Shown: one piece after another, positions 16,445 to 25,813 of the stretch
Layout: each line of letters opens with the position of its first letter
How positions within the stretch are numbered: position 1 is the stretch's first letter
NCBI RefSeq assembly: GCF_947260015.1
Contig: NZ_CAMYOM010000026.1
Span: 1 to 45,215 of the forward strand
DNA: 45,215 nucleotides
Direction: 5' to 3'
From: an uncultured Eudoraea sp.
Lineage (GTDB): Bacteria; Bacteroidota; Bacteroidia; Flavobacteriales; Flavobacteriaceae
Translations under genes and position numbers: made by a program
Notes under the pieces: generated by a model
Database searches by the model: none
What the model saw: only the letters and a program-made list of their open reading frames with translations
Told to the model about the DNA's origin: nothing

Positions 16445-16499
16445 AAAAGTAGATTCTTATTATCAGTAAATTCAAATATTGCAATTACCACTTTGTGAA

Positions 16500-18380
16500 T
16501 TAGTCTTCCAATAGCACCGAAAGCTCAAACCATCGCTCTGTTTTATTCTCAAGATTTTCTATAATATCTTTTAATTGTATTGATAAAACGTCTATTTCTT
16601 CCCCAGATAATTCGGTATTAGCAAATTTATTTTGAAGCTCCTCTTTTTGTTTTTCTAAGTGCTGAATGGATTTTTCCAGCTTGTCATACTCTTTTTGCTC
16701 CTCAAAAGACAGTTTTTTGCTTTTGTCATCAGACCGCCAGGAAGTTTTATTTGTTTTACTTTGGGTGCTGTTTCCCTTTTCGGCCCTTTGTTCTAAAACC
16801 ACACTGTCTTCATATGCCCTGTGATCTGAATAATTCCCCGGGAAATCTTCAATAAATCCATTCCCCCTAAAAATAAATAAATGATCTACTATCTTATCCA
16901 TGAAATAGCGATCATGGGATACTACCAGCAGGCACCCGGGAAAGTCCAGCAAAAAGCTCTCAAGGATGTTTAAGGTGATAATATCCAGATCATTGGTTGG
17001 CTCATCGAGGATCAGGAAATTAGGATTCTGTATAAGGACGGTACATAAATACAATCTCTTTCGTTCACCGCCACTCAGTTTATCTACAAAATCATATTGT
17101 TTCTTTCTATCAAATAAAAATCGCTCCAATAGCTGCTGAGCCGAGAGTTGTCTTCCTTTTTTTAAAGGAATATAATCCCCGAATTCGCGGATAACATCAA
17201 TTACTTTCTGACCTTCTTTTATTGTAATCCCGTTTTGGGTATAGTATCCGAATTTAATGGTCTCCCCAACTACAATTTTCCCACTATCCGGCTGTTCAAA
17301 GCCTGTTACAATATTCAGAAAAGTAGATTTACCAGTACCATTTTTACCAATAATTCCGATTCGTTCTCCCCTTAAAAAATTATAATCAAATTTATCGAGT
17401 AAGATAATTCCGGGGTAGGCTTTAGAGACTTTATGAAGTTCCAGTATTTTACTGCCCATACGCTCCATATTTATCTCCAATTGTATTTCATGGTTCTCTC
17501 TGCGTTGGTTTGCCTTTTCTTTGATGGTATGGAAATCATCAATACGCGATTTAGATTTCGTGGTTCTTGCTTTAGGCTGTCTTCGCATCCAGTCCAGTTC
17601 TTTCTTATAAAGCAATTTTGATTTATGTTGTTCTACCGCTTCGCGTTCCATTCTGCCTTCTTTTTTCTCCAGGTAGTAAGCATAATTTCCTTTGTAAGAA
17701 TAAAGCTGACCATTATCTAATTCCAGAATCTCATTACAAACCCTTTCCAGAAAATACCTGTCATGAGTAACCATAAAAAGTGTAATCTTTTTACGACTAA
17801 AATAATCTTCGAGCCATTCTATCATTTCCAGATCTAAATGATTTGTGGGTTCATCCAGAATTAATAGATCTGGCTCATTCAACAGGGCATTGGCCATTGC
17901 AAGTCTCTTTTTTTGGCCACCGGATAGACTGCTTACTTTGGCTTTAAGATTGTCCAGTTTTAATTTGGAAAGAATTTGTTGATATTGGGTTTCAAAATCC
18001 CAGGCGTTATTCCTTTCCATAGACTCAAAAGCTTTTTGGTAAGCTTCTTCATTTTCGGGATTGTCCAGAGCTGCTTCATAGGCAGCAATAATCTTTAGAA
18101 CCTCATTGTCAGATTCCAAAATGGTTTGCTCTACGGTTAGTTGAGGATTAAGATCTGGTTCTTGTTCCAGAAAAGATATTCGAATTCCTTTACGGTAGTT
18201 TACGGCACCGCCATTTGGGACATCTTTCCCTGCCAGAATATTCAAAATTGAAGTTTTGCCTTCTCCGTTTCGGGCAACCAACGCAATTTTCTGATTCTTA
18301 TTTATGCCAAACGAGAGTTCTTCAAACAGGACTAATTCTCCATACGATTTGGCTATATTTTCTACGGAAATCAGATTCAT
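16500..18380 (-). CDS. ABC-F family ATPase (Uup-like)
   Basis: This soluble protein of 626 residues has two ABC domains and no membrane part. The first domain shows GEGKTS near residue 41 (unusual Ala-Arg before it: VARNGEGKTS), signature LSGGQKKR and Walker B LLILDEPTNHLD. The linker near 240-310 is rich in Arg and Lys. The second domain shows GKNGTGKST, LSGGERKR and FLILDEPTNDLD. The C-terminal coiled coil (about 560-626) is of the Uup type. ABC-F proteins act on ribosomes or, for Uup, have been linked to DNA transposon excision and ribosome work. It overlaps the DUF4105 gene by four bases (ATGA). Confidence 0.93.
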   Translation of the reverse strand: MNLISVENIAKSYGELVLFEELSFGINKNQKIALVARNGEGKTSILNILAGKDVPNGGAVNYRKGIRISFLEQEPDLNPQLTVEQTILESDNEVLKIIAAYEAALDNPENEEAYQKAFESMERNNAWDFETQYQQILSKLKLDNLKAKVSSLSGGQKKRLAMANALLNEPDLLILDEPTNHLDLEMIEWLEDYFSRKKITLFMVTHDRYFLERVCNEILELDNGQLYSYKGNYAYYLEKKEGRMEREAVEQHKSKLLYKKELDWMRRQPKARTTKSKSRIDDFHTIKEKANQRRENHEIQLEINMERMGSKILELHKVSKAYPGIILLDKFDYNFLRGERIGIIGKNGTGKSTFLNIVTGFEQPDSGKIVVGETIKFGYYTQNGITIKEGQKVIDVIREFGDYIPLKKGRQLSAQQLLERFLFDRKKQYDFVDKLSGGERKRLYLCTVLIQNPNFLILDEPTNDLDIITLNILESFLLDFPGCLLVVSHDRYFMDKIVDHLFIFRGNGFIEDFPGNYSDHRAYEDSVVLEQRAEKGNSTQSKTNKTSWRSDDKSKKLSFEEQKEYDKLEKSIQHLEKQKEELQNKFANTELSGEEIDVLSIQLKDIIENLENKTERWFELSVLLED

Positions 18381-19582
18381 TGGAGACTTGGGTTGGAATT
18401 TGTGAAATAGCGATAAAGTAGGGCGTATCTATGGCCAAGTATGGCAAATACCACTGCAATTAGCGGAGAAAACTGTTGAATTTGAAAAATCCAAAGTATC
18501 AGCGTAATAGCCATTAAAACGAGTAGTATCAAAATATATTTACCCATCCATTTTGGGATTCGGTCTTTTCTTAGGAGAAAATAACAGGCTGCAATATTGA
18601 ATGGAAATGCCCAAAGGATATTAAAATTATTTGCGGTTGCCGAATGATCGGTCAGGAACCATAGGTAGAAAATGAGTAATCCCGCAGATCCGGTGAACAG
18701 AAACAAAAAAAAATCGAGCCTCCTGCTCCGTGTTCCATTTCTTAAATCTATATATGATATTGTGAGGGTAAAGAGTAATAAAAGAAGTAACCAAAAAAGC
18801 GGTGATAGGCCAAAATTATTACTAAATATTTTGTTGTTATAATCCAGAACGGCACGTTCCCGAAGGACCAAAGGGCTCTCGGCTAAAGTTGTATTATTCA
18901 TTTGTAGCATAACATATTTGGGCAGGAACATATACTCTTCAGGGGCAGCTTCCCTATCTATCACGGACCCCAGAGCAAGGTCTATCCCAAAACTTGACCA
19001 TGAATTAGTAAGAAGATTTTGTTGTATCAGATCTCTAAAAGTGTAATGGTTTTTAAGATGCTCTCCATTAAATTCAAGGCTGTTTCCAAGAACTTTTTTT
19101 AATACCTCTGGTAATTTAGTGGCACAATTATCAAATAAGAAGTCGTATTTATAATCTCTGTTTTCGGGCTTTCGGTTGTTTTCTAAAAACCGAAATAATG
19201 TGTTTCGATCTTCCCGATCAAGGTTTAATATTTGTTCTTTTACCCATCTGTTTTCCAGTTCATAAGTAAAAAGAAAATCTGAAAATTTTGACACGCTTAA
19301 GGAATAAAGCAATTTCCCACTGGCAAATTTATAATAGAAATTAGGGGTATTAAAATCAAACGTTCCGTAATTATAAACCCAATTTATTCCTTGTGCGGAG
19401 TCCTGAACTCGAAAAGCACTGTGCCCGAAACTCGAGTACAAATCCTGGCCTGAGTCACATGTAATTATACTAATTTGGGCATTATCTGATAATTGAGCCT
19501 GAAGCGAAAAACCAAAAAAGGTGATCCATAATAAGTTAAGGAAGCGAAGTTTTTTAAATTGAATTCTTAGTGCTCTGATCAC
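18377..19582 (-). CDS. DUF4105 protein with Lnb-type N-terminal domain and membrane helices
   Basis: This is an envelope protein of about 401 residues. After a signal segment ending near FGFSLQAQ comes the DUF4105/Lnb N-terminal domain (SFGHSAFRVQD, then YDFLFDNCATKLPEVL), whose His and Cys suggest a papain-like NlpC-type active site. The C-terminal part has five or six hydrophobic helices. The Lnb comparison is known from lipoprotein N-acylation in some Firmicutes; activity here is unproven. The start is uncertain: GTG at 19582 gives a basic signal peptide, while an in-frame TTG at 19606 would add eight residues. It is co-transcribed with the ABC-F gene downstream (four-base overlap) and divergent from pssA. 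Confidence 0.82.
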   Translation of the reverse strand: MIRALRIQFKKLRFLNLLWITFFGFSLQAQLSDNAQISIITCDSGQDLYSSFGHSAFRVQDSAQGINWVYNYGTFDFNTPNFYYKFASGKLLYSLSVSKFSDFLFTYELENRWVKEQILNLDREDRNTLFRFLENNRKPENRDYKYDFLFDNCATKLPEVLKKVLGNSLEFNGEHLKNHYTFRDLIQQNLLTNSWSSFGIDLALGSVIDREAAPEEYMFLPKYVMLQMNNTTLAESPLVLRERAVLDYNNKIFSNNFGLSPLFWLLLLLLFTLTISYIDLRNGTRSRRLDFFLFLFTGSAGLLIFYLWFLTDHSATANNFNILWAFPFNIAACYFLLRKDRIPKWMGKYILILLVLMAITLILWIFQIQQFSPLIAVVFAILGHRYALLYRYFTNSNPSLQ

Positions 19583-19676
19583 TTGTGGAATAACTATTAA
19601 CGACAAATATCCGAATAAAATATGTTAAGAAAGAGTTAGAATAAAAATTATATTATTTTTACTGAAACCACCAGCC

Positions 19677-20426
19677 ATGAAGAAACATATTCCACAGTTT
19701 ATTACAATGCTTAATATTTTATGTGGATGTATTGCTACGGTATTTGCGGTTTTAAATATGCTGGAACTTGCGGCAATTTTTGTTTTTCTGGGAATTGTTT
19801 TCGATTTTTTTGACGGACTTGCCGCAAGATTGCTGGATGCACAGAGCGAATTAGGAATCCAGCTCGATTCATTAGCTGATGTAATAACTAGTGGTCTTGT
19901 TCCGGGTATTGTTATGTTTCAGTTGCTTGCTATGTCTCAAACCGGTGGATGGAATTTCGATTTATCAGGCACTTCAGAAGCTTTAACATGGACAGGATTT
20001 AAAATTTCATTCCTGCCTTTTTTTGGTTTTTTAATTACCCTGGCTTCTGCTTACAGGTTAGCAAAATTTAATATTGACGAAAATCAGGCCACCTCATTTA
20101 TTGGTCTTCCTACTCCTGCCAATGCCTTATTAATACTTTCACTTCCGTTAATACTATTATATCAGGGAAATGACTATTTAAATCAAATAATCCTAAATCC
20201 TTGGTTTCTGATCATAATTACCATTCTGAGTTCCTATCTGTTAAATTCGAGGATAGAATTATTTGCTTTAAAATTTAAGAACTGGAGTTTTAAAGATAAT
20301 GCCTTACGTTATATTTTCGTAATTGTAAGTTTAGTCTTGCTTTTGACCATGAAATTTTTAGCGGTACCAGCCATTGTTCTTTTTTATATAGTTAGTTCCA
20401 TGGTATATAAGATTGGTGACAGATAA
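19677..20426 (+). CDS. pssA: CDP-diacylglycerol-serine O-phosphatidyltransferase
   Basis: This inner-membrane enzyme makes phosphatidylserine, the precursor of phosphatidylethanolamine. The CDP-alcohol phosphotransferase signature is complete near residues 43-70: D-F-F-D-G-L-A-A-R, then eight residues later G, and the D...D pair in QLDSLAD. About seven hydrophobic helices fill the remaining 249 residues. Its length and lack of phospholipase D motifs place it in the Gram-positive/Bacteroidota type II group. It is transcribed alone, divergent from the DUF4105 gene across a 94-base gap. Confidence 0.94.
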   Translation: MKKHIPQFITMLNILCGCIATVFAVLNMLELAAIFVFLGIVFDFFDGLAARLLDAQSELGIQLDSLADVITSGLVPGIVMFQLLAMSQTGGWNFDLSGTSEALTWTGFKISFLPFFGFLITLASAYRLAKFNIDENQATSFIGLPTPANALLILSLPLILLYQGNDYLNQIILNPWFLIIITILSSYLLNSRIELFALKFKNWSFKDNALRYIFVIVSLVLLLTMKFLAVPAIVLFYIVSSMVYKIGDR

Positions 20427-20523
20427 ATTCCTATAGGAATATAAATCAATTTTCGTTGACTTCCCTATTATCCGGGCTGTTTACCAAATATGTTTATTGC
20501 CTGGTCCTTGTAGAAGGAGTATT

Positions 20524-21264
20524 TTAAAAATCCAATTTCTTTTTACGAAGTTCAAAATTCTTTCCTAAATAGACTTTGCGCACCATTTCGTCTTCTGCAA
20601 GATCTTCAGGTATGCCCGATTTTAAAATGCCACCCTCAAACATCAGGTAAGATCGTTCTGTTATTGCGAGGGTTTCCTGAACATTATGATCAGTGATCAG
20701 GATACCAATATTCTTATTTTTTAATTGAGCCACAATTCGCTGAATATCTTCAACCGCAACCGGGTCAACACCAGCAAACGGTTCATCAAGTAGTATAAAT
20801 TTAGGGTCAGTAGCCAAGGCTCTTGCTATTTCTGTACGTCTGCGTTCACCACCGGATAACAAATCTCCTCTATTCTTTCTAATATGCCCAAGTCCAAACT
20901 CTTCTATAAGCAACTCCATTTTTATGTGTTGCTCTTTTTTGCTCAGTGTCGTAAGTTGTAAAACGCTTAAGATATTATCCTCAATACTTAATTTTCTAAA
21001 TACTGATGCCTCCTGGGCTAAATAGCCTATACCGTTTTGAGCCCTTTTATACATCGGAAATTTTGTAATCTCAGTATCATCTAAAAAAATCTGTCCTCCA
21101 TTGGGTTTTATAAGCCCTACAATCATGTAGAAGCAGGTAGTCTTTCCAGCTCCATTGGGACCCAGCAGCCCTACTATTTCTCCCTGGTTAACTTCCAGGG
21201 AAATACCCTTAACCACCTTGCGCCCTCTGTAGGCTTTCATTATGTTATCTGCTCTTAATTTCAT
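20524..21264 (-). CDS. lptB: LPS export ABC transporter ATP-binding protein
   Basis: LptB is the ATPase that, with LptF/LptG, extracts LPS from the inner membrane for transport to the surface. Walker [10 protein letters not shown] is near residues 34-42. The Q-loop region [10 protein letters not shown] is near 83-92, the signature LLSGGERRR near 135-143 and Walker [14 protein letters not shown] near 155-167, with the H-loop in LITDHN. The GERRR and DEPFAGVDP forms are typical of LptB. Its length is 246 residues, as usual. It is the last gene of kpsF-tatC-(small ORF)-lptB, with a gap of 225 bases from tatC that contains the apparent frameshifted ORF. Confidence 0.94.
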   Translation of the reverse strand: MKLRADNIMKAYRGRKVVKGISLEVNQGEIVGLLGPNGAGKTTCFYMIVGLIKPNGGQIFLDDTEITKFPMYKRAQNGIGYLAQEASVFRKLSIEDNILSVLQLTTLSKKEQHIKMELLIEEFGLGHIRKNRGDLLSGGERRRTEIARALATDPKFILLDEPFAGVDPVAVEDIQRIVAQLKNKNIGILITDHNVQETLAITERSYLMFEGGILKSGIPEDLAEDEMVRKVYLGKNFELRKKKLDF

Positions 21265-21327
21265 TCAGAAGAATTATCTTTCAAATCTAAGTCATTCTAC
21301 TTTCTACTGTTCAGAATTATAGTTTTT

Positions 21328-21481
21328 TTAACCTTCCTGAAACTCCAGTTGCTCCCAATAATTCTTAGATTTTTCATTCAAAACACCTTCAATATGTCCG
21401 TTTATATCCAGATTGAAGATCCTCTTTATTATTTTGTTGTTATCAGTAACAATTTCCCATTCATTTTAAAACGGCAGGCAT
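21328..21481 (-). pseudogene. Small ORF between tatC and lptB, apparently frameshifted after codon 5
   Basis: An ATG at 21481-21479, with a GAGGAG ribosome site overlapping the tatC stop, starts MPAVLK and meets TGA after six codons. Just past an AAAA run the +1 frame opens and encodes NEWEIVTDNNKI and on to YWEQLEFQEG before TAA at 21330-21328. Removing one A joins the two into a clean 50-codon reading frame. The codon use and hydrophilic, charged product look like real protein. It could be a recent loss, a sequencing error in the homopolymer, or programmed slippage. No family is recognised. Confidence 0.5.
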
Positions 21482-21489
21482 TAAACTCC

Positions 21490-22329
21490 TCAACTGGTTT
21501 TGATATTTTTATTTTCTTTTTTTGCTTCTCTCCGTAATACAACTTTTGAAATGTAGATGCTTATCTGGTAAAGGATAAGAACGGGTACAGCTACTATAAT
21601 CTGGCTTGCGACATCCGGAGGTGTGATTACAGCGGAGAGTATAAGTACAATAACGAGAGCAATTTTTCTATATTTTTTAAGTATCTCCGGGGTAACCAAC
21701 CCAACTTTTGTAAGAAAGAATATAATTATTGGTAGTTCAAATATTATACCGCAGGCGATTACAGCCGCCCTTACGGTTGAAATATACGAGCTTAAATCTA
21801 TCTCCCTAACAATTTCATCACTGACGGAATAACCACCTAAAAAATTTATTGAAAGAGGGGCTACAACATAATAACCAAATAGTACGCCCAGAAAAAATAG
21901 GGAAGAAGCAATAAATATAAAACCACGGGAATTGCTGCGTTCCTTATCATATAATCCGGGACTGACAAATTTCCACATTTCATAAAGAATGTAAGGGAAA
22001 CCAAGAATAAATCCAGCCCAGATAGACGTCCAAATATGGGCAGAAAACTGTTCCGCCATTTGCCTGCTCTGAACAGTAAATATCGGTTCCGTTACACAAA
22101 ATGCTTCACTAAAACCAAGGAGCCTGGAGAGTTTACAGAATACGCCATAGGTGGGAAAGTCTGGTTTTTTTGGTCCGAAAATAACCGTGTCGAAAATAAA
22201 GTCTTTCATTAGAAAAGCCACTATACCAATCAGAACTACCGCAATAGTTGATCGAATAAGATGCCAACGCAGTTGTTCCAGATGGTCCAAAAAGGACATT
22301 TCATTAGGGTCTCCAGTTGCTTGTGCCAT
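21490..22329 (-). CDS. tatC: Twin-arginine translocase subunit TatC
   Basis: TatC is the receptor of the Tat pathway that exports folded, often cofactor-containing proteins. This 279-residue polytopic protein has the N-terminal SFLDHLEQLRWHLIRS stretch with the conserved Glu and Leu-Arg used in signal recognition. Six hydrophobic helices follow, with the conserved FILGFPYILYEMWKFVSPGLYDKER region near residues 110-140. A loop of about 30 residues (FGPKKPDFPTY...) after the first helix is as in other Bacteroidota. Its ATG overlaps the kpsF stop by one base (TAATG). No tatA is adjacent. Confidence 0.95.
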   Translation of the reverse strand: MAQATGDPNEMSFLDHLEQLRWHLIRSTIAVVLIGIVAFLMKDFIFDTVIFGPKKPDFPTYGVFCKLSRLLGFSEAFCVTEPIFTVQSRQMAEQFSAHIWTSIWAGFILGFPYILYEMWKFVSPGLYDKERSNSRGFIFIASSLFFLGVLFGYYVVAPLSINFLGGYSVSDEIVREIDLSSYISTVRAAVIACGIIFELPIIIFFLTKVGLVTPEILKKYRKIALVIVLILSAVITPPDVASQIIVAVPVLILYQISIYISKVVLRREAKKENKNIKTS

Positions 22330-23294
22330 TAAAGTATTCCTTCATTAATTAGATTATGTAAATGAACAACACCTACATATTCTTCTCCATTCACAGCCAG
22401 TAATTGAGATACGCCGAAAGATCGCATTTCTTTCAATGCTTTTATGGCAAGAACATCTGCACCAATCGTCTTAGGATTAGTTGTCATTATGTCTTTAGCC
22501 TTCAAGCCATTTATGTTTTCATATTTGTTAAGCATCCGCCTGAGATCACCATCTGTAACAATTCCAACAATTTTGTCATTGTTCAAAACGGCAGTCACAC
22601 CCAACAATTTTTCAGAAATTTCAATAATAACCTGCTTTACATCAGCATCAACGTCCACTTGGGGTTTTAAATTGTTTCCGACAATATCGGAAACTCTCAG
22701 GTAAAGTTTTTTTCCAAGTGTTCCACCCGGATGATATTTAGCAAAATCCTGACTACTGAATCCTCGCAATTCCAAAAGACAGATAGCGAGGGCATCACCC
22801 ATTACAAGTTGGGCCGTAGTACTGGTAGTTGGTGCCAGGTTATTTGGGCAGGCTTCTTTTTGAACAAAAGTGTTCAAAACAAAATCTGCATTTTCAGCCA
22901 GAAATGAATCTAAATTCCCACACATTCCAATTAACCGGTTATTTCCCTGTTTAATTAACGGAACCAACATTTTTATTTCAGGCGTATTTCCGCTTTTGGA
23001 GATGCAAATTACTACATCATTTTTCTGGATTGTACCCAGATCCCCATGTATAGCATCGGCTGCATGCATAAAAATTGCCGGTGTCCCCGTAGAGTTCAAG
23101 GTAGCTACTATTTTAGAAGCAATGATTGCACTTTTGCCAATACCAGTAATTACTACACGCCCCAATGATTTATAAATGCAATTTACGGCAAGTGCAAATT
23201 GTTCATCCAAAAGTGTGGACAAGTGTGCAATGGAGTCGCTTTCCGTTTTGATGGTTTTTTTAGCAGTAGCTATTATAGCTTTGTGATTACTCAA
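22329..23294 (-). CDS. Arabinose-5-phosphate isomerase, KpsF/GutQ family
   Basis: The enzyme interconverts ribulose-5-phosphate and arabinose-5-phosphate, the first step towards KDO of LPS. The SIS domain is about residues 35-180, with GIGKSAIIASKIVATLNSTG near 51-70, HAADAIHGDLG near 78-88, and ISKSGNTPE near 98-106. Two CBS domains follow (about 205-260 and 268-321), the usual KdsD build. Its length of 321 is typical. It heads kpsF-tatC-small ORF-lptB, linking KDO supply with LPS export, and is divergent from recQ. The exact sub-role (KdsD or GutQ) cannot be told. Confidence 0.93.
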   Translation of the reverse strand: MSNHKAIIATAKKTIKTESDSIAHLSTLLDEQFALAVNCIYKSLGRVVITGIGKSAIIASKIVATLNSTGTPAIFMHAADAIHGDLGTIQKNDVVICISKSGNTPEIKMLVPLIKQGNNRLIGMCGNLDSFLAENADFVLNTFVQKEACPNNLAPTTSTTAQLVMGDALAICLLELRGFSSQDFAKYHPGGTLGKKLYLRVSDIVGNNLKPQVDVDADVKQVIIEISEKLLGVTAVLNNDKIVGIVTDGDLRRMLNKYENINGLKAKDIMTTNPKTIGADVLAIKALKEMRSFGVSQLLAVNGEEYVGVVHLHNLINEGIL

Positions 23295-23533
23295 TATGGT
23301 TTTGAAATTATATGTTTACGATTATAGAAATTAACTTAATATGTAAACAGATTTTAAAAGAATGTATTATATTTAAGAAAACAAAATTACACAAACTTAT
23401 TTTATAGGAGATTCTAAACTACAAACAATATAATTTATCATAATTACTCGCCTAAGGACAAAAAGAAATATCTTAAGTTTAAATACGATTATAGTTATAA
23501 TAGCAGACTCGACATACTAAATTTGCACTGATT
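23295..23533. promoter_or_regulatory. Divergent promoter region of kpsF and recQ
   Basis: This 239-base A+T-rich gap must hold both promoters. A TAAATTTG, matching the flavobacterial -7 element TAnnTTTG, lies at 23518-23525, only nine bases ahead of the recQ start, so recQ might have almost no leader; no good TTG at -33 pairs with it. A 7-bp inverted repeat (GTTTAC.. / ..GTAAAC) sits at 23314-23349 near the kpsF start. Assignments are tentative. Confidence 0.4.
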
Positions 23534-25729
23534 TTGAATGAAATTGAACTACATGCTGCGCTAAAAAAATATTTTGGGTTTTCCAAATTTAAAGGACTGC
23601 AGGAAGATATTATAAGAAATGTCATTCAAAACAAAAACACCTTTGTAATTCTGCCTACAGGAGGTGGAAAATCACTATGTTATCAGCTTCCTGCCCTTTT
23701 AAAAGAGGGGACAGCTATAGTGGTATCTCCTTTAATAGCTCTAATGAAAAATCAGGTTGATGCCATTCGAGCTGTTTCCTCACATGCCGGAATTGCTCAT
23801 GTTCTGAACTCTTCTTTAACCAAAACTCAGGTTAAGGAAGTAAAACAAGATATTTTAGATGGTGTAACAAAATTGCTCTATGTAGCACCCGAATCCCTCA
23901 CAAAAGAGGAATATGTGCAATTTTTACAATCTGTACCTCTTTCATTTGTTGCGGTTGACGAGGCGCATTGTATTTCTGAGTGGGGACACGATTTCAGGCC
24001 GGAATACAGAAATCTAAGGGCTATTATTGACAGGTTGGGCGATAACATCCCGATTGTTGGTTTAACGGCAACAGCTACACAAAAAGTCCAGGAAGATATT
24101 ATCAAAAACCTTGTAATAACAAATGCAACGGTTTTTAAAGCATCTTTTAACAGGCCCAATTTGTTCTACGAAGTAAGGCCTAAGACAAAAAATGTAGATG
24201 CGGATATTATTCGTTTTGTAAAGAAGAATAGTGGTAAATCGGGAATAATTTATTGTTTAAGCAGGAAAAGAGTTGAAGAACTAGCCCAGGTATTGCAGGT
24301 TAACGGGGTAAGTGCCGTGCCTTATCATGCCGGATTTGATGCCAAGACACGTTCCAGGTATCAGGACATGTTTCTTATGGAAGATGTGGACGTGGTCATC
24401 GCGACTATTGCTTTTGGAATGGGAATAGACAAGCCAGATGTGCGATATGTCATCCATCATGACATACCCAAAAGTATTGAAAGTTATTATCAGGAAACAG
24501 GACGTGCAGGAAGGGATGGAGGTGAAGGCCACTGCCTCGCATTTTATTCTTATAAGGATGTGGAAAAGTTAGAGAAATTTATGTCCGGAAAACCGGTGGC
24601 AGAACAGGAAATTGGGAACGCCCTTCTTCAGGAAATTGTTGCATATGCCGAAACATCTATGTCAAGAAGAAAGTTTATTCTTCATTATTTTGGAGAAGAA
24701 TTTGATGAGGTGAATGGCGATGGTGCAGATATGGATGATAATGCCAGAAATCCTAAGGAAAAGGAAGAAGCGAAAGAAAATGTTATCAAGCTAATCAAAA
24801 CGGTCCAAGGCACTAAAGAAAAGTTTAAGGCTAAAGAAATTGTCCTGGCACTTATGGGCTCTACTAATGCACTAATTGCTTCACACAAAACCGATGAAAA
24901 ACCTTTTTTTGGTATTGGATCTGACAAGGACAAAAGTTATTGGATGGCCTTAATCAGGCAGGTATTGGTTGCCGGGTTACTAAAAAAGGAAATTGAACAA
25001 TACGGAATATTACATGTTACAAGTGAAGGATCTTTATTTCTTGAAAATCCTACTTCCTTTATGATGACGAAGGATCATGTATATAACAAAGAAAATGACG
25101 ACGCCATAATTACTGCCTCAAAGAGTGCTGGAGGGGCCGCAGACGAAAAATTATTGCGTTTACTTAAAGATCTCAGGAAAAGTGAAGCTAAAAAGTTAAA
25201 TATTCCCCCTTTTGTTATCTTCCAGGATCCCTCCCTTGATGACATGGCTCTAAAATACCCTATTTCCATGGAGGAAATGATAAATATTCATGGAGTAGGT
25301 GAGGGCAAGGCAAAAAAATATGGAAAACCCTTTGTGTTACTTATTACGAATTATGTTGAGGAGAATGAAATAATTAGGCCGGATGACCTTATTGTAAAGA
25401 GTACAGGAGCTAATTCCGCTCTTAAGTTGTATATTATTCAGAATGTGGATAGAAAGTTGCCTTTGGATGATATTGCCTCTGCAAAAGGACTTGAATTGCA
25501 AGATTTAGTGAAGGAAATGGAACAAATTGTTTTTAGCGGTACTAAATTGAACATAGGCTATTGGATAGACGAAATATTGGATGAGGATCAACAGGGTGAT
25601 ATTCATGATTATTTCTTGGAAGCTGAATCTGACAATATCGAAGAAGCACAAAAAGAATTTGATGGTGAATATGAAGATGAAGAATTGCGACTATACCGGC
25701 TAAAATTTATGAGCGAGGTAGCCAATTAG
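23534..25729 (+). CDS. recQ: ATP-dependent DNA helicase RecQ
   Basis: This 3'-5' helicase works in recombination repair. Motif 0 with FKGLQEDII is near residue 20, Walker A LPTGGGKSLCYQLP near 40-53 and DEAH with the aromatic loop (VDEAHCISEWGHDFRPEYR) near 137-155. The GRAGRDG motif is near 325 and an HRDC-type domain (about 525-600) ends in HGVGEGKAKKYG. An acidic C-terminal tail ends the protein. Unlike E. coli RecQ, the segment after SRRKFILHYFGEEF has no zinc cysteines (it reads GDGADMDDNARNP). The start is TTG at 23534, because no in-frame ATG or GTG fits. The terminator is at 25758-25784. Confidence 0.94.
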   Translation: MNEIELHAALKKYFGFSKFKGLQEDIIRNVIQNKNTFVILPTGGGKSLCYQLPALLKEGTAIVVSPLIALMKNQVDAIRAVSSHAGIAHVLNSSLTKTQVKEVKQDILDGVTKLLYVAPESLTKEEYVQFLQSVPLSFVAVDEAHCISEWGHDFRPEYRNLRAIIDRLGDNIPIVGLTATATQKVQEDIIKNLVITNATVFKASFNRPNLFYEVRPKTKNVDADIIRFVKKNSGKSGIIYCLSRKRVEELAQVLQVNGVSAVPYHAGFDAKTRSRYQDMFLMEDVDVVIATIAFGMGIDKPDVRYVIHHDIPKSIESYYQETGRAGRDGGEGHCLAFYSYKDVEKLEKFMSGKPVAEQEIGNALLQEIVAYAETSMSRRKFILHYFGEEFDEVNGDGADMDDNARNPKEKEEAKENVIKLIKTVQGTKEKFKAKEIVLALMGSTNALIASHKTDEKPFFGIGSDKDKSYWMALIRQVLVAGLLKKEIEQYGILHVTSEGSLFLENPTSFMMTKDHVYNKENDDAIITASKSAGGAADEKLLRLLKDLRKSEAKKLNIPPFVIFQDPSLDDMALKYPISMEEMINIHGVGEGKAKKYGKPFVLLITNYVEENEIIRPDDLIVKSTGANSALKLYIIQNVDRKLPLDDIASAKGLELQDLVKEMEQIVFSGTKLNIGYWIDEILDEDQQGDIHDYFLEAESDNIEEAQKEFDGEYEDEELRLYRLKFMSEVAN

Positions 25730-25757
25730 GACTTATATTGTACTGCCAGTTACAAAT

Positions 25758-25784
25758 AAAAGACCCTCAGTACGAGGGTCTTTT
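25758..25784. terminator. Bidirectional terminator between recQ and the CCC-motif gene
   Basis: The perfect 11-bp stem AAAAGACCCTC / GAGGGTCTTTT with a five-base loop has a T-run on each strand. It lies between convergent genes, 29 bases after recQ and 30 bases after the CCC-motif gene, so it can serve both. Confidence 0.9.
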
Positions 25785-25813
25785 ATTTAAGTCTAATTCG
25801 TTAAATTTTGTTT

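Noticed and set aside
23314-23349. Inverted repeat GTTTAC / GTAAAC near kpsF as an operator
   Set aside because: Only seven bases per arm with 22 bases between, in A+T-rich sequence; it is kept only as a remark in the intergenic entry.
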